64,000 nucleotides of DNA. It comes from UBA5314 sp964635975 (GTDB taxonomy: Bacteria; Bacillota; Syntrophomonadia; Syntrophomonadales; Syntrophomonadaceae). The stretch lies in the NCBI GenBank assembly GCA_964635975.1, contig CAZWPO010000008.1, positions 1 through 64,000 of the forward strand, in the 5' to 3' direction. The notes below the pieces were generated by a model that was given only the letters and a program-made list of their open reading frames with translations, made no database searches and was not told the DNA's origin. This document shows positions 33,597 to 43,055 of the stretch, piece by piece (the stretch's first letter is position 1; each line of letters opens with the position of its first letter). The translations under genes and the position numbers were made by a program.

Positions 33597-34805
33597 ATGA
33601 AGTATGCTTATCGGATCATAGACGGCAGCGGCAAACGCTCCAACGGGGAGGTCGAGTCTGGGCAAATCCAGCAGGTGATACGAAGTCTGCTGGGCCAGGG
33701 CTATACAATATTATCGTTGAAAGAGGTTAAAAGATCAAAGATTAATATCGACCTGGACTTCGGTTTCAGAAAGATCAGGAATAAAGATATCCTGGCTGTG
33801 ACCAGCCAAATGGCGGTCATGATAGGTTCCGGACTTCCCATAATGCGCGCTATCGCAATACTTCATCAGCAAAACCGAAGTCCTGCGATAGGAAGGACTC
33901 TGAGGGAAATCGAAAAGGATCTTTCAACAGGACTGTCGCTGTGGGAGGCGTTAGGAAAGCACCCAGGAGTATTCTCCAAAGTCTATGTAAATATGGTTAA
34001 AGCCGGAGAACTGGGAGGCATTCTGGAAAAAGTTCTGCAGGAACTCTACACTTATCTTGAGTGGGAGCAGAAGATCAGAGCAAAAGTAAAAGCCGCATCG
34101 ATGTACCCGTGCCTGGTCATGTCATTTGCCGCACTGGTAACGCTATTCATCATGGTCTTTGTCATTCCCGGATTCATCGATATGTTTCAGGCCTCATCAT
34201 TGGACATGCCGCTTCCGACCAGAATTGTAATGTCTTGCAGCCAGTTCCTTGTAAATAACTGGCTGCTGTTATTGGCATCGGGAACGCTGTTTCTGCTCGT
34301 GTTAAAGAAGGGGGCGTCTTCTGCGAAAGGCAGGTGGATCCTGGATAAGCTGTACTTACACCTGCCCTTGATCGGCAAAACTATGACTGGTATGATAACT
34401 GCACGCTTTGCTCGCACCATGGGGACTCTGATCGCCTCCGGAGTCCCGATCCTTTCCGCCTTTGAAGTTGTAAAAGGGGTGACCGGAAATGTAATTTTCG
34501 GTGAGGCGATTGCGCTTGCAGGCCAGAGTATATCCCGTGGGGGGCTTATAGCTGCCCCCCTGGAGGTATCCGGCGTCTTTGATCCCATGGTAACCCGGAT
34601 GATTTCGGTCGGGGAATTGACCGGAACTCTGGACGATATGCTCATCAGCCTGGCCGATTTCTATGACCAGGAAGTATTTTACATGGTTGAAGCATTAATG
34701 GCAGTTCTTGAGCCGCTGCTGATAATCGGCACCGCCATTCTGGTTGGAGTTATCGTTGCCGCGACAATACTGCCCATATTTCAACTCTCAACCACAATGA
34801 CTTGA
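33597..34805 (+). CDS. pilC: Type IV pilus inner membrane platform protein PilC
   Basis: A 402-residue GspF-family protein that couples the ATPase to pilin insertion. It contains two homologous halves (about 65-190 and 265-390) and membrane segments at about 165-188, 215-235 and 375-397. The N-terminal start MKYAYRIIDGSGKRSNGEVE is typical. AGGTAAGG-like sequence precedes the ATG. It lies 33 bases after pilB and before pilA, the common gene order in Firmicutes pilus loci. Confidence 0.93.
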   Translation: MKYAYRIIDGSGKRSNGEVESGQIQQVIRSLLGQGYTILSLKEVKRSKINIDLDFGFRKIRNKDILAVTSQMAVMIGSGLPIMRAIAILHQQNRSPAIGRTLREIEKDLSTGLSLWEALGKHPGVFSKVYVNMVKAGELGGILEKVLQELYTYLEWEQKIRAKVKAASMYPCLVMSFAALVTLFIMVFVIPGFIDMFQASSLDMPLPTRIVMSCSQFLVNNWLLLLASGTLFLLVLKKGASSAKGRWILDKLYLHLPLIGKTMTGMITARFARTMGTLIASGVPILSAFEVVKGVTGNVIFGEAIALAGQSISRGGLIAAPLEVSGVFDPMVTRMISVGELTGTLDDMLISLADFYDQEVFYMVEALMAVLEPLLIIGTAILVGVIVAATILPIFQLSTTMT

Positions 34806-34974
34806 TCGAAAGCTGGAAAAGAATGAAAAAGGGAAGACAAATAATGAAAGATGAGATATAGTTATAATATGTAATAAATGTATTAAAATGCTAAATATTA
34901 TTTATCCCGACAAAATTTATAAGGGAGAGTGAGAAAAGCTTTCAAAAACAGGTTCTTTCATGAGGAGTGATTAA

Positions 34975-35379
34975 ATGTTGCCAAGAAACATCAAGATGAT
35001 TAGGATAGATGATCAGCAAAGAGGCTTTACCTTGATCGAACTGGTGGTGGTGATGGCAATACTGGTCATACTGGCCATGATCGCAGTCCCCAAATTTACA
35101 GCCGTAACCCAAAAAGCCAGACAGGATGCCAATGACAGCAATGTCCAGCTTATAGCTCATGCAGCTGAACTTTACTATGATTCCCACAACCAGACAATGC
35201 CGGCCAACATCGCCGCGCTGGTGGATGCTGGTTATCTGAAGCAGAATCCGGTTCAGCCAGTGAGCGGCGAGGGGGGATATTCAATAACCCCAAACCTCAA
35301 AGACAAAAACAAAATAACCGTCGCACCGGGAAGATGTGTTGCAGGAGTACCTTCGCCAGGTGAGGAATTCATCTTTTAA
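34975..35379 (+). CDS. pilA: Type IV major pilin / GspG-like
   Basis: The 134-residue prepilin has a 17-residue basic leader ending in RG, then FTLIELVVVMAILVILAMIA, so cleavage after Gly with Phe at +1 and Glu at +5 is expected. The mature form would be about 117 residues, short like GspG. A single Cys lies near the C-terminus. Aromatic residues are few and do not look specially spaced. The gene has GAGGAG seven bases before the ATG and an unusual AT-rich 169-base leader. As the first pilin after pilC it is the likely major subunit. Confidence 0.9.
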   Translation: MLPRNIKMIRIDDQQRGFTLIELVVVMAILVILAMIAVPKFTAVTQKARQDANDSNVQLIAHAAELYYDSHNQTMPANIAALVDAGYLKQNPVQPVSGEGGYSITPNLKDKNKITVAPGRCVAGVPSPGEEFIF

Positions 35380-35442
35380 GGGAGGCTTGCTCCCGGTTGC
35401 GGCCTCAATTTGAAAAGTTCTGCCATTGGAAAGAAGGAATTT

Positions 35443-36186
35443 ATGCTTTTAGCGCTGTACATAATTCTGGGTCTCATATTTGGTTCATTCTATAATGCAG
35501 TCATTAACCGGAGCCCCAGGGCCCAGTCTTTGCTGAAACCGGCAAGTTATTGCCCAATATGCCGGGCCCCTCTGGAAGCCTATGATTTGGTGCCGATTTT
35601 CAGCTATATATTTTTGCGCGGAAGATGCCGTTTCTGCAGAGTTAGAATCAGCCTGCGCTACCCGGTGGTAGAGCTTCTGACCGCTTCTGCTTTCACCTGC
35701 GCTTATCTCATTTGTGGTACATCGATATTGATGTTGAGCGGCTGTATCTTTCTTTCGCTGCTGATAATCACCGCTTTTACTGATCTTGAAACCGGGCTTA
35801 TACCGGATATTGTTACCTATCCGGGGATGATAATTGGGTTTCTATTATCGTTCTGGACACTGGGATGGCAGTCGTCACTAGCAGGAGCATTGGCTTTCGG
35901 AGGGATGCTTTTTTTAGGCGGATTTTTCTCAGGAGGAGGTATGGGCGGGGGAGATGTTAAGCTGGGAGCGCTTATTGGAGCTTTCATGGGGCTAAAAATG
36001 GGATTGATCGCATTCCTTATATCAGCACTCCTGGGAGGGGCATGGGCCTTATACCTTGTGATGCTGGGGAGGGCTGACCTTCAGACCAGCATCAGGTTTG
36101 GACCTTTTTTAGCCCTGGCCGGTGCTGCGACCTGGATGTTCGGACAGCGACTGATGTATTTCTATTTTGTGCTAAGTGGTATTTAG
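35443..36186 (+). CDS. pilD: Prepilin peptidase / N-methyltransferase
   Basis: Aspartyl membrane protease that cleaves and methylates prepilins. The ATG at 35443 has AAGAAGGA upstream; a TTG at 35410 lacks one. The 247-residue protein shows the tetra-Cys zinc-type domain CPIC and CRFC (about residues 37-69), the first catalytic Asp in AFTDLETGLIPD and the second in GGGMGGGDVKLG. Six or more membrane segments are evident. It follows pilA by 64 bases and would process that pilin, the minor ones downstream and the stray prepilin at 25997. Confidence 0.93.
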   Translation: MLLALYIILGLIFGSFYNAVINRSPRAQSLLKPASYCPICRAPLEAYDLVPIFSYIFLRGRCRFCRVRISLRYPVVELLTASAFTCAYLICGTSILMLSGCIFLSLLIITAFTDLETGLIPDIVTYPGMIIGFLLSFWTLGWQSSLAGALAFGGMLFLGGFFSGGGMGGGDVKLGALIGAFMGLKMGLIAFLISALLGGAWALYLVMLGRADLQTSIRFGPFLALAGAATWMFGQRLMYFYFVLSGI

Positions 36187-36304
36187 ATTATTTATCGATT
36201 ATGACTACCTGCATTTGTTTCACCGATCTCATTACTCTAAAGGAGTCACGCTGCGGCAGAAAGCATTCCTGCCGATAAGAATTCACAATGAAGGCTGTTT
36301 GGTA

Positions 36305-36736
36305 ATGTACACTCTTATCAAAAAATTGTTTTGGGTAGGCGGGCAGCACGGGCAGGTATTGTTGGAGGTTCTGACTTCAATGATCTTGCTCTTGATCATG
36401 TCAGCCACTATTATGAGCGCATACACCCAATCATCAAAATGGATGACACAGGCGCGTCTTCGTACCGAAGCCGGGTGCCTTTGCAGTTCACTGATTGAAA
36501 TAATGAGGGCCGGGAATGTAAATGGTGGTAGGCTGGCGATTGCTGGCAGAGGGTGGGTGCCGGCCAGCGAGCTGGGGATGGATCACCTGCAGACGCGAAA
36601 CATGACTTCCTTTGTAATGGTTGACCAGGTGTCAGTGGCTGACAATCTTTATATTCTTGGAGTTAAAGCTGAATGGGACTGGAAAAGTGAGAAAAACACT
36701 GCGGAGATGTACACTCGCATCAGGGGGCAAACTTGA
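36305..36736 (+). CDS. Minor pilin, PilV/GspI-like
   Basis: The ATG at 36305 is preferred to the longer frame beginning 36176 because only the shorter product starts just before the leader. The 143-residue prepilin has MYTLIKKLFWVGGQHG as leader and QVLLEVLTSMILLLIM as hydrophobic helix, with Glu at +5 after the cleavage Gly. The rest is a poorly conserved globular domain. The following gene begins inside this one. It belongs to the minor-pilin set between pilD and pilM. Confidence 0.7.
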   Translation: MYTLIKKLFWVGGQHGQVLLEVLTSMILLLIMSATIMSAYTQSSKWMTQARLRTEAGCLCSSLIEIMRAGNVNGGRLAIAGRGWVPASELGMDHLQTRNMTSFVMVDQVSVADNLYILGVKAEWDWKSEKNTAEMYTRIRGQT

Positions 36737-37181
36737 TAGCCGATCTGGAGAAAATGGGTGGGTGCTGTTGGAGACTGTCGTATCGATACCGATAATTGCT
36801 CTGGTGATTTCCGGCGCTCTGTTCATTTTGCTAACCTCATATTCGGTATTTGAACGACTTTCCATTTCTGCCGAACAGCAGTTCTACGCTCGAATGGCAG
36901 TAGAGAAGATTGTTGAAGATGTAAAGCAGAGCACCTGCCTGGATGTCCAGAGTGGAGGAAGAGTCTTGAGGCTCGAGGATCCGGGAGGGCAGGAGATCAG
37001 CTACTACCTGAGCCGGCAGCAGCTGATCCGGCGAGTAGGAGAAAACGGAATCCCTTTAAGTGAGAATACAAGCTCTATAGAGTTCGTCAGTATCTCTCAA
37101 GATGCTGTTCAAGTAGTCATGCATTTTCGAAAAAAGGGAATTGATTACAAGCTTTCAAACGTGTGCACCCGATTGAAATAA
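36687..37181 (+). CDS. Minor pilin, PilW/GspJ-like
   Basis: The start is uncertain; a GTG at 36687 gives 164 residues with a basic leader ending NG, then WVLLETVVSIPIIALVISGA as the hydrophobic helix and Glu at +5. The C-terminal part (about 50-164) has strands and a Cys. It overlaps the preceding pilin gene by 50 bases in another frame, so translation is probably coupled. This is one of three consecutive small prepilin-like genes, as in GspI-J-K modules. Confidence 0.65.
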   Translation: MRKTLRRCTLASGGKLDSRSGENGWVLLETVVSIPIIALVISGALFILLTSYSVFERLSISAEQQFYARMAVEKIVEDVKQSTCLDVQSGGRVLRLEDPGGQEISYYLSRQQLIRRVGENGIPLSENTSSIEFVSISQDAVQVVMHFRKKGIDYKLSNVCTRLK

Positions 37182-37207
37182 TCTAAATGCTGTGGGAGGG
37201 CAAAGAC

Positions 37208-37747
37208 GTGGCCTCGCTTGGCAAGGAATCGAAAAAAAACAAGCAGCAGAATGGATACATTGTCGTTTTTGCATTGCTGGTCCTGTTGATAGTTTCTACG
37301 ATAGGTGCGGCCCTGCTGCAGACAGCTTTCCTGGAGATGAAGCAGAGTGAATATGCATTTCGATGGGAAGAAGCGATGCACTCCTGCCAGGCCGGAATAG
37401 AAGGGACACTGGAGTTTATTCATGAACGATTGAGCTCCCAGGCGGGTATCGAAAAGCTTCCCCAGCAGGCGTGTGATCCGGGAGGGCCTTATATGTTTTC
37501 CCCCCGCAGTACATGTTCCTATGTCATCGAGCCTGACGGAGCGGTTTTGAGATCTGCCTCCGATGGTAATTGCACATATAGCTTTGTTTGTACCGGCTGG
37601 TCATCAGATGCTCTTTGCCGGATAAAAGTTACCTGTGAATACTGTTTCGATGAGGTTTATGAAGATGATGGAAGCGGGCAGAAAAGATTTGTAAAGCGGG
37701 TATTTAAAGACCGTGGCCGGGTTATTGCGAGTGAGATTATTTTATAG
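37208..37747 (+). CDS. PilX-like minor pilus protein, Cys-rich
   Basis: The GTG at 37208 is supported by GGGAGGG seven bases upstream. The 179-residue product has a basic leader ending NG, then YIVVFALLVLLIVSTIGAALL, a hydrophobic helix without Glu at +5, like PilX and GspK. The mature domain has eight Cys (an even number) concentrated in the last 110 residues, which suggests disulfide bonds outside the cell. It is the last of the minor pilin genes before pilM. Confidence 0.65.
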   Translation: MASLGKESKKNKQQNGYIVVFALLVLLIVSTIGAALLQTAFLEMKQSEYAFRWEEAMHSCQAGIEGTLEFIHERLSSQAGIEKLPQQACDPGGPYMFSPRSTCSYVIEPDGAVLRSASDGNCTYSFVCTGWSSDALCRIKVTCEYCFDEVYEDDGSGQKRFVKRVFKDRGRVIASEIIL

Positions 37748-37756
37748 GAGTCTTAA

Positions 37757-38761
37757 ATGTTAAGAAAATTTAAAAACAGCAGGGGTATAGGACTTCACTT
37801 GAGCCAGCATCATTTGAGCTTGAGCATAATAGAGCTGAGAAAAAACGGTCTTGAGCTAGTAGATTACAGATGCCTGCACAGAACCGGTCTTTCTATAAAC
37901 CACACACTGGATAAAAATATTGAACTATTAGGTGAGAAACTGGCCGAACTGGCCCGGGAGATGAATTGCGCGGGCGGCAGAGTAATCTCGGCCGTTGCCG
38001 GTTCACAAGTTTATTTGCGCAATATCGTCCTCCCCAAAATGAAGCCAAAGGAGCTGCGTGAGGCAGTTTTTTTCGAAGCCTCAGTACTTCTGCCCATACC
38101 TGTCGAAGAGGCAGCTATGGATATTTTTCCGATCCGCGAATTTACTGATACAACGGGAATGAAAGTGGAGCTGTTTTTTGCGGCGGCCCGCAGACAGGCG
38201 GTAGCAGAGCTTTGCAGGCTGTGCCAGATAGCAGGTCTCAAACTGGCCGTGGTCGAGCTCGATACTATAGCTATTTACCGTTTGATCGCTGACCGTGACT
38301 TCAAGGATCCCCGGGGATTTCTTTATATCGGGGATAGGTATTCTATTTTTTTTGTTTTTGAAAATGGGGTACCGATATTTCAACGATATTTCTCTTTTGG
38401 AGTATCCTCGTCAAAGCATGAAGGTCCGTCCGAACTGCTGGTCGCAACAAAGGACCCTGTGAGTGAGCCGAAGAATGGGAGCTCGTTTTCCAGGTTGATC
38501 AACGAAACTTCAATATCGCTTGAGTATTTCAAGATGCAGTGTGCCGGAAAAGACGTTAAAAGCGTTATCATTTGCGGGAACGGCACCCTTGTGTCAGGTC
38601 TGGATGCTGCATTGAACAGAGCATTAGAACATGAGTTTGTCGTACGAACAGCGCCCCTTGATTTATCGATTCACATTGGACAGAGAAAGGACGAGCGGTG
38701 GCGACTCGACGGGGAGTTCTTGATATCGCTCGGCCTGGCAGCCAGGGAACTTACACGATGA
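37757..38761 (+). CDS. pilM: Type IV pilus assembly protein PilM
   Basis: The 334-residue actin-like ATPase fold protein of the inner membrane platform. The N-terminal region GIGLHLSQHHLSLSIIEL is a PilM-like phosphate loop, and the C-terminal NGTLVSGLDAALNRAL resembles the adenosine motif. PilM binds the short cytoplasmic tail of PilN. Its stop overlaps the pilN start in ATGA. A good AGGAG ribosome site precedes the ATG. The pilM-pilN-pilO order is diagnostic. Confidence 0.85.
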   Translation: MLRKFKNSRGIGLHLSQHHLSLSIIELRKNGLELVDYRCLHRTGLSINHTLDKNIELLGEKLAELAREMNCAGGRVISAVAGSQVYLRNIVLPKMKPKELREAVFFEASVLLPIPVEEAAMDIFPIREFTDTTGMKVELFFAAARRQAVAELCRLCQIAGLKLAVVELDTIAIYRLIADRDFKDPRGFLYIGDRYSIFFVFENGVPIFQRYFSFGVSSSKHEGPSELLVATKDPVSEPKNGSSFSRLINETSISLEYFKMQCAGKDVKSVIICGNGTLVSGLDAALNRALEHEFVVRTAPLDLSIHIGQRKDERWRLDGEFLISLGLAARELTR

Positions 38762-39309
38762 TTGAGAGTAAACCTGTATTTATCAATCTTTTGGGAAAGG
38801 ATCGCAACAAGTATAAAAGATTCAGGGCTGCCACAATTTCTTGTATTGGGGGAAGTATGCTGGCTGCATTGCTTGCTGGGCCATATCTTTGCAAGCTCTC
38901 GGAGTTTGAGCAGCAGAGTGATCGCCATCATCTCCTACAGGTTCGCATTGAGGAAGTCTCTAAAAGTAGTCCACAGGAATATGATCTGCAAGTGCTGCCC
39001 AATCAGCTGCTAAATAAAAAGGAAAGAGTAAAGCACATTGAAGAGCAGAGCATGCCTTATGTTCAGACATTTGTAGAAACAGAGAAGTGCATCTCGGAGG
39101 GTTTAAGTATAAGCAAAATAGCTGTTGAATCCGGACAGGTAACCATTAGAGGATCAACGCATAGTTTTAACGATATGGTGAAATTGACATCCCGGCTTGG
39201 GAAAGCGAATGCAATAAAAAACATTGCGCTGGTCTCTGCTTCCCTTGTAAATAATACTGGTCAAATAGAGTTCGAAATTTCAGCTGAATGGAGCGCGCCC
39301 CGGAAATGA
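38758..39309 (+). CDS. pilN: Type IV pilus assembly protein PilN
   Basis: The 183-residue protein starts in the ATGA overlap with pilM; the longer frame from 38698 is not used. The short cytoplasmic tail ESKPVFINLLGKDR, which in PilN proteins binds PilM, is followed by one membrane segment (about 24-44) and a long extracytoplasmic coiled coil and ferredoxin-like domain. The next gene pilO starts in its stop codon, again ATGA. Sequence conservation is weak, so the call rests mainly on position and topology. Confidence 0.8.
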   Translation: MIESKPVFINLLGKDRNKYKRFRAATISCIGGSMLAALLAGPYLCKLSEFEQQSDRHHLLQVRIEEVSKSSPQEYDLQVLPNQLLNKKERVKHIEEQSMPYVQTFVETEKCISEGLSISKIAVESGQVTIRGSTHSFNDMVKLTSRLGKANAIKNIALVSASLVNNTGQIEFEISAEWSAPRK

Positions 39310-40109
39310 GTTTAACAAAAAGAGAACTTACGCTGCTGATCCTGCTGCTGGCTCTCGGTATAACCTATGTCTATTATCAGTACTTGTACCGGGCAGTGGA
39401 GGAGAGGATATCGATACTGATGTCTGAGAACAAAAACCTTGAGCAAAATATCCTAATCCAAGAAGCAAGCTATTGTGAGCAGAGAGATATACTAAGCTCA
39501 AGTGCTGTGCTGCGGGAAAACTACCAGCAGCTTCTGTGGAGGGTGCCTGAAAAGCCTTGCCTCCCCGAGATCATAGATTATCTATCAACTGCTTCAGTGC
39601 AAAACTCCGTGCAAATAACAAGATTTGATTACAAGTATGCAAAAGATGATGAAATGAGAGAGAGAACTAATGGTCAGGTACAGCTGGCCCCGACAAGCCC
39701 GGAGACCGATTACGATTTGCTTCAATTAGAGCTTGAGGCAGAAGGTGAATATGATAATCTGATATGCTTTGCACTGCAGATCGAAAATGCGCCCCGCTTA
39801 TTCCAGTTCAGCAGTATGAGCATTGAGCCCAAAAGCGATGATGAAACGGTAATAGTTGAAGAAAAGCAAAGTGCAAATGCGCCTCCTGGAGCTGAGGCCG
39901 AATCCCTGACAACTGGTGAGAAGAGCCAGGTATCGCAGCCGGAGCCGGATCTTCAACCCACCGCCTCTTCAGCTGCGATCGAACGCGGTGAAACATTGCG
40001 TCTTTTACTTAAATTCGCGGCTTTCTTCGACCAGGCAAGCGCAGGAGGCCTAAGCGCAGAGGATTTAGGATTGTTTCAAGAACAGAGCGAAAACGCTTCC
40101 ACAGAATAA
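39306..40109 (+). CDS. pilO: Type IV pilus assembly protein PilO
   Basis: The 267-residue protein begins in the ATGA overlap with pilN. A single membrane segment, LTLLILLLALGITYVYYQYL (about residues 9-28), is followed by a coiled coil and a beta-domain (about 90-180), typical of PilO. A long low-complexity acidic tail (about 180-267) rich in Ala, Gln, Pro and Ser is unusual for the family. No PilP or PilQ follows, as expected in an organism without an outer membrane. Confidence 0.78.
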   Translation: MSLTKRELTLLILLLALGITYVYYQYLYRAVEERISILMSENKNLEQNILIQEASYCEQRDILSSSAVLRENYQQLLWRVPEKPCLPEIIDYLSTASVQNSVQITRFDYKYAKDDEMRERTNGQVQLAPTSPETDYDLLQLELEAEGEYDNLICFALQIENAPRLFQFSSMSIEPKSDDETVIVEEKQSANAPPGAEAESLTTGEKSQVSQPEPDLQPTASSAAIERGETLRLLLKFAAFFDQASAGGLSAEDLGLFQEQSENASTE

Positions 40110-40244
40110 AACCTGTTCTTATCGATTTCGGAACAAGACAAGCCAAATGAAGGACTTTAATTATAAAATGGCGAAAACAGCAGTCAAAGCTCTGAAAATG
40201 GAGCAAACTGATTTGTAATGATATCGTCTTTCGGAGGAGTATGA

Positions 40245-41660
40245 ATGCTGGATAAAAGCCTGCTGGCCAGGATTCTGGAAGAAGCCTTGAAAAATGGCGG
40301 CGATTGGGCCGAAATCTATGTTGAGTTCAAGGAAAACAGCAGCCTGGTTTGTGAAGACAGCAAGATAGATAAGATAAATATCGGGAGGGAGCAGGGAGCG
40401 GGGATCCGTGTGTTGAACGGGGATAAAACCGCCTATGTTTCCACCAACCGTTTATTTGAAAAGGACCTGATCGAGGCAGCTCGATTAGCTGGCCGTGCAG
40501 CTGGGTCAAAGATCAGCGGTGACGCTAACCTGGTTCTGGAAAGGACCTTTGCCAAACCAGCACCCTCCGCACTTGGCTTGCCTGAAAAGATATCTTTTGA
40601 AGAAAAGGCTGAGCAAATCCTTTCCGCCAACCGGATCGCCCGCCAGGAAAGCCGAGATATTAAACAGGTTACACTCAGTATGGCTGATGTATTCAAACAG
40701 GTCCAGATTGCTAATAGTGATGGCGAATATATAGATGATGACATGCGCAGAGTACGTATGGGAGTGAACGTCATAGCAGCACGCGACGGTAAGATGCAGA
40801 CCGGCTTCGAGACGGCGGCAGCAACCTGTGGGTGGGAACTGCTTCGGGAAGTGGCTTTTGAAGACAAAGCCGCGCGGGCTGCCCGGTTGGCCTTGAGGAT
40901 GCTCGATGCTGAGCCTTCCCCGGTGGGCAATATGCCGGTGGTCCTGGCAGCTGAAGCCGGTGGGACTATGGTGCACGAAGCCTGTGGGCATGGGTTGGAA
41001 GCCGATTTAGTCCAGAAGGGTTTATCTGTATACAGAAAGATCGGGGAGAGTGTTGCTGCCCCCGGGGTGAGCGTTATCGATGACCCGACCTTGAAAGACC
41101 GCTATGGCAGTTATAGATTTGATGATGAAGGCCGACCGGCCCGCCAAACTATATTGATAAAAAATGGAATTCTAAACGATTATTTATATGACCGGATCAC
41201 TTCCCGCAACGCAGGCCGCAGCGACAGCAGCAATGGCCGAAGGGAATCTTACGAATATAAACCTATTCCTCGCATGAGCAATACATTTATCGCTTCCGGT
41301 AGCGACAAGCCTGATGAGATCATCAAGTCGACCCAATGGGGCTTACTTGTCAAAAAAATGGGCGGTGGACAGGTCAACACCACCAATGGAGACTTTGTTT
41401 TTGAAGTTTCTGAGGGCTATATAATTCGTGATGGTGAAATCGGACCGGCGGTGCGGGGGGCGACTCTTACCGGAAACGGCCCGCAGGTGCTGCAGGGCAT
41501 CGATCGCATAGGAAATGATCTGGGCTTCAGTATAGGGGTGTGCGGTAAAGACGGCCAGGGCGTGCCGGTTGCCGATGCCCAACCTACTATCCGCATCAAA
41601 GAACTGGTAGTGGGTGGCACCAATACTGCAAAATCCAGAAAACGGATAAGAAGAATATAG
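40245..41660 (+). CDS. tldD: TldD-family metalloprotease (modulator of DNA gyrase family)
   Basis: The 471-residue catalytic member of the TldD/TldE heterodimer. The zinc motif HEACGHGLEAD (about residues 244-254) has the His and Glu of the HExxxH metalloprotease site. A GGAGGAG ribosome site precedes the ATG. TldD/E degrade or trim unstructured peptides, including microcin precursors and some RiPPs in other bacteria. No RiPP precursor was noticed near it. The partner gene begins 27 bases downstream, so a heterodimer is expected. Confidence 0.92.
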   Translation: MLDKSLLARILEEALKNGGDWAEIYVEFKENSSLVCEDSKIDKINIGREQGAGIRVLNGDKTAYVSTNRLFEKDLIEAARLAGRAAGSKISGDANLVLERTFAKPAPSALGLPEKISFEEKAEQILSANRIARQESRDIKQVTLSMADVFKQVQIANSDGEYIDDDMRRVRMGVNVIAARDGKMQTGFETAAATCGWELLREVAFEDKAARAARLALRMLDAEPSPVGNMPVVLAAEAGGTMVHEACGHGLEADLVQKGLSVYRKIGESVAAPGVSVIDDPTLKDRYGSYRFDDEGRPARQTILIKNGILNDYLYDRITSRNAGRSDSSNGRRESYEYKPIPRMSNTFIASGSDKPDEIIKSTQWGLLVKKMGGGQVNTTNGDFVFEVSEGYIIRDGEIGPAVRGATLTGNGPQVLQGIDRIGNDLGFSIGVCGKDGQGVPVADAQPTIRIKELVVGGTNTAKSRKRIRRI

Positions 41661-41687
41661 GACAGGTCGAATAGGAGCGGGAAGTAA

Positions 41688-43043
41688 TTGAGAATCAAAA
41701 CCATGGAATCTTTCTTCCGGACCGTAGGTGAGAAGGCGCTTAAGACGGCGCACAGCCTGGGAGTCGAGGCGGAAGCCTATATGGTCAAAAGCCGTGAGCT
41801 CAGTATTCAAGTGAGAGACGGTCAGGTCGAAACTCTTAAGCAGGCAGAAGAATACGGACTGGGTTTAAGGGTCATAAAAAAAGGAAGATTAGGCTTTGCC
41901 TATAGCAGTGATTTTTCCAGGCAGGCGGTAGAATCAACCGTGGCTGATGCAGCTCGAATGGCTGCGTACACATCTGGGGAGGAGCCTCATCTGTTTCCAT
42001 CCGGAGATTTTGTATACCAAACCATGGATCTGTATGATGACAGCCTGGACAAAGTAACCCTGGAGGAAAAAATCGAATTGAGCCGTGAACTGGAGCACCT
42101 GGCGCGGATTAGTGATAAGCGGGTGAAAATTACTGAACAGTCAGGGTATGACGAGATAGAATACCAGGTGCTGATAATGAATAATAAGGATTTATATGCC
42201 TTTAAACTGGCTAACCTTTGCGGTATAAGCATATTCCTGGTTGCTGAAGAAGACGGTGATGCCCAGACTGGATTTTCCTTCATGACCCGGCGTCATTTCG
42301 GAGAACTCTCTGCCAGTGAAGTCGGTATTGAAGCTGCGCAGCGGGCGGTCCGGATGATAAAAGCGAGTCCGATTGAGTCAGGGACTTTGCCCTGCATCAT
42401 GGAGCCGCAAATTGCCGCCAAGTTTCTTGGCGTTTTTGCCGGTATGGCAGACGGTGATGCGGTTCAGAAGGGCCGATCGCTGTTAGCCGGAAAAATCGGA
42501 GAGCATGTGGCCAGCCAGCAGGTGAGCATTATTGATGATTCGCTCATCCCCGGTGGGATAGGCAGCACACCGTTTGATGCAGAAGGCGTTCCGGGGAAAA
42601 AAACTACTATAGCGGAAAATGGCGTTCTCCAGAACTATCTTTACGACCGCAGGTCTGCCCTGCGAATTAAGGCTGAATCCACCGGAAGTGCCCGGCGCGC
42701 TTCATTCCGCAGCCTGCCGGTGGTGGGTAACAGCAACCTTTTTATGGAAGCGGGGCCGAGCAGCCCGGCGGACATGATCAAAGATATAAGCCGCGGCTTG
42801 TACATTACGGATGTGATGGGAATGCATACCATAAATTCGATTACCGGTGACTTTTCGATAGGAGCGGCGGGGATCCTGATCCAAAATGGGGAGATGGGCG
42901 CGGCTGTGCGCGGAGTTACAGTAGCTGGCAATATTCAGAAATTATTTGCTGGAATCGATTTAATAGGTAATGATATAAAATACTTCGGCAGTAGGGGAGC
43001 GCCAAGCATTCGAATCCAGGGACTGAGTGTTGGCGGGCAGTAA
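41688..43043 (+). CDS. pmbA: TldE/PmbA-family partner protein
   Basis: The 451-residue partner of TldD, lacking its HExxxH motif. The TTG at 41688 is behind AGGAGCGGGAAG; an internal ATG at 41703 is possible. The N-terminal domain (REL-type strands, IQVRDGQVETLKQAEEYGLG) and C-terminal beta-sheet domain (AVRGVTVAGNIQKLFAGID) match the family. It forms the inactive half of the heterodimeric protease. aroQ starts 12 bases downstream. Confidence 0.9.
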   Translation: MRIKTMESFFRTVGEKALKTAHSLGVEAEAYMVKSRELSIQVRDGQVETLKQAEEYGLGLRVIKKGRLGFAYSSDFSRQAVESTVADAARMAAYTSGEEPHLFPSGDFVYQTMDLYDDSLDKVTLEEKIELSRELEHLARISDKRVKITEQSGYDEIEYQVLIMNNKDLYAFKLANLCGISIFLVAEEDGDAQTGFSFMTRRHFGELSASEVGIEAAQRAVRMIKASPIESGTLPCIMEPQIAAKFLGVFAGMADGDAVQKGRSLLAGKIGEHVASQQVSIIDDSLIPGGIGSTPFDAEGVPGKKTTIAENGVLQNYLYDRRSALRIKAESTGSARRASFRSLPVVGNSNLFMEAGPSSPADMIKDISRGLYITDVMGMHTINSITGDFSIGAAGILIQNGEMGAAVRGVTVAGNIQKLFAGIDLIGNDIKYFGSRGAPSIRIQGLSVGGQ

Positions 43044-43055
43044 AGGAGGAGTACC

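Noticed and set aside
34806..34974. Riboswitch in the pilA leader
   Set aside because: The leader is AT-rich with only weak hairpins; no known aptamer core is visible.
40147..40218. 23-codon frame between pilO and tldD
   Set aside because: No ribosome site and no further support.
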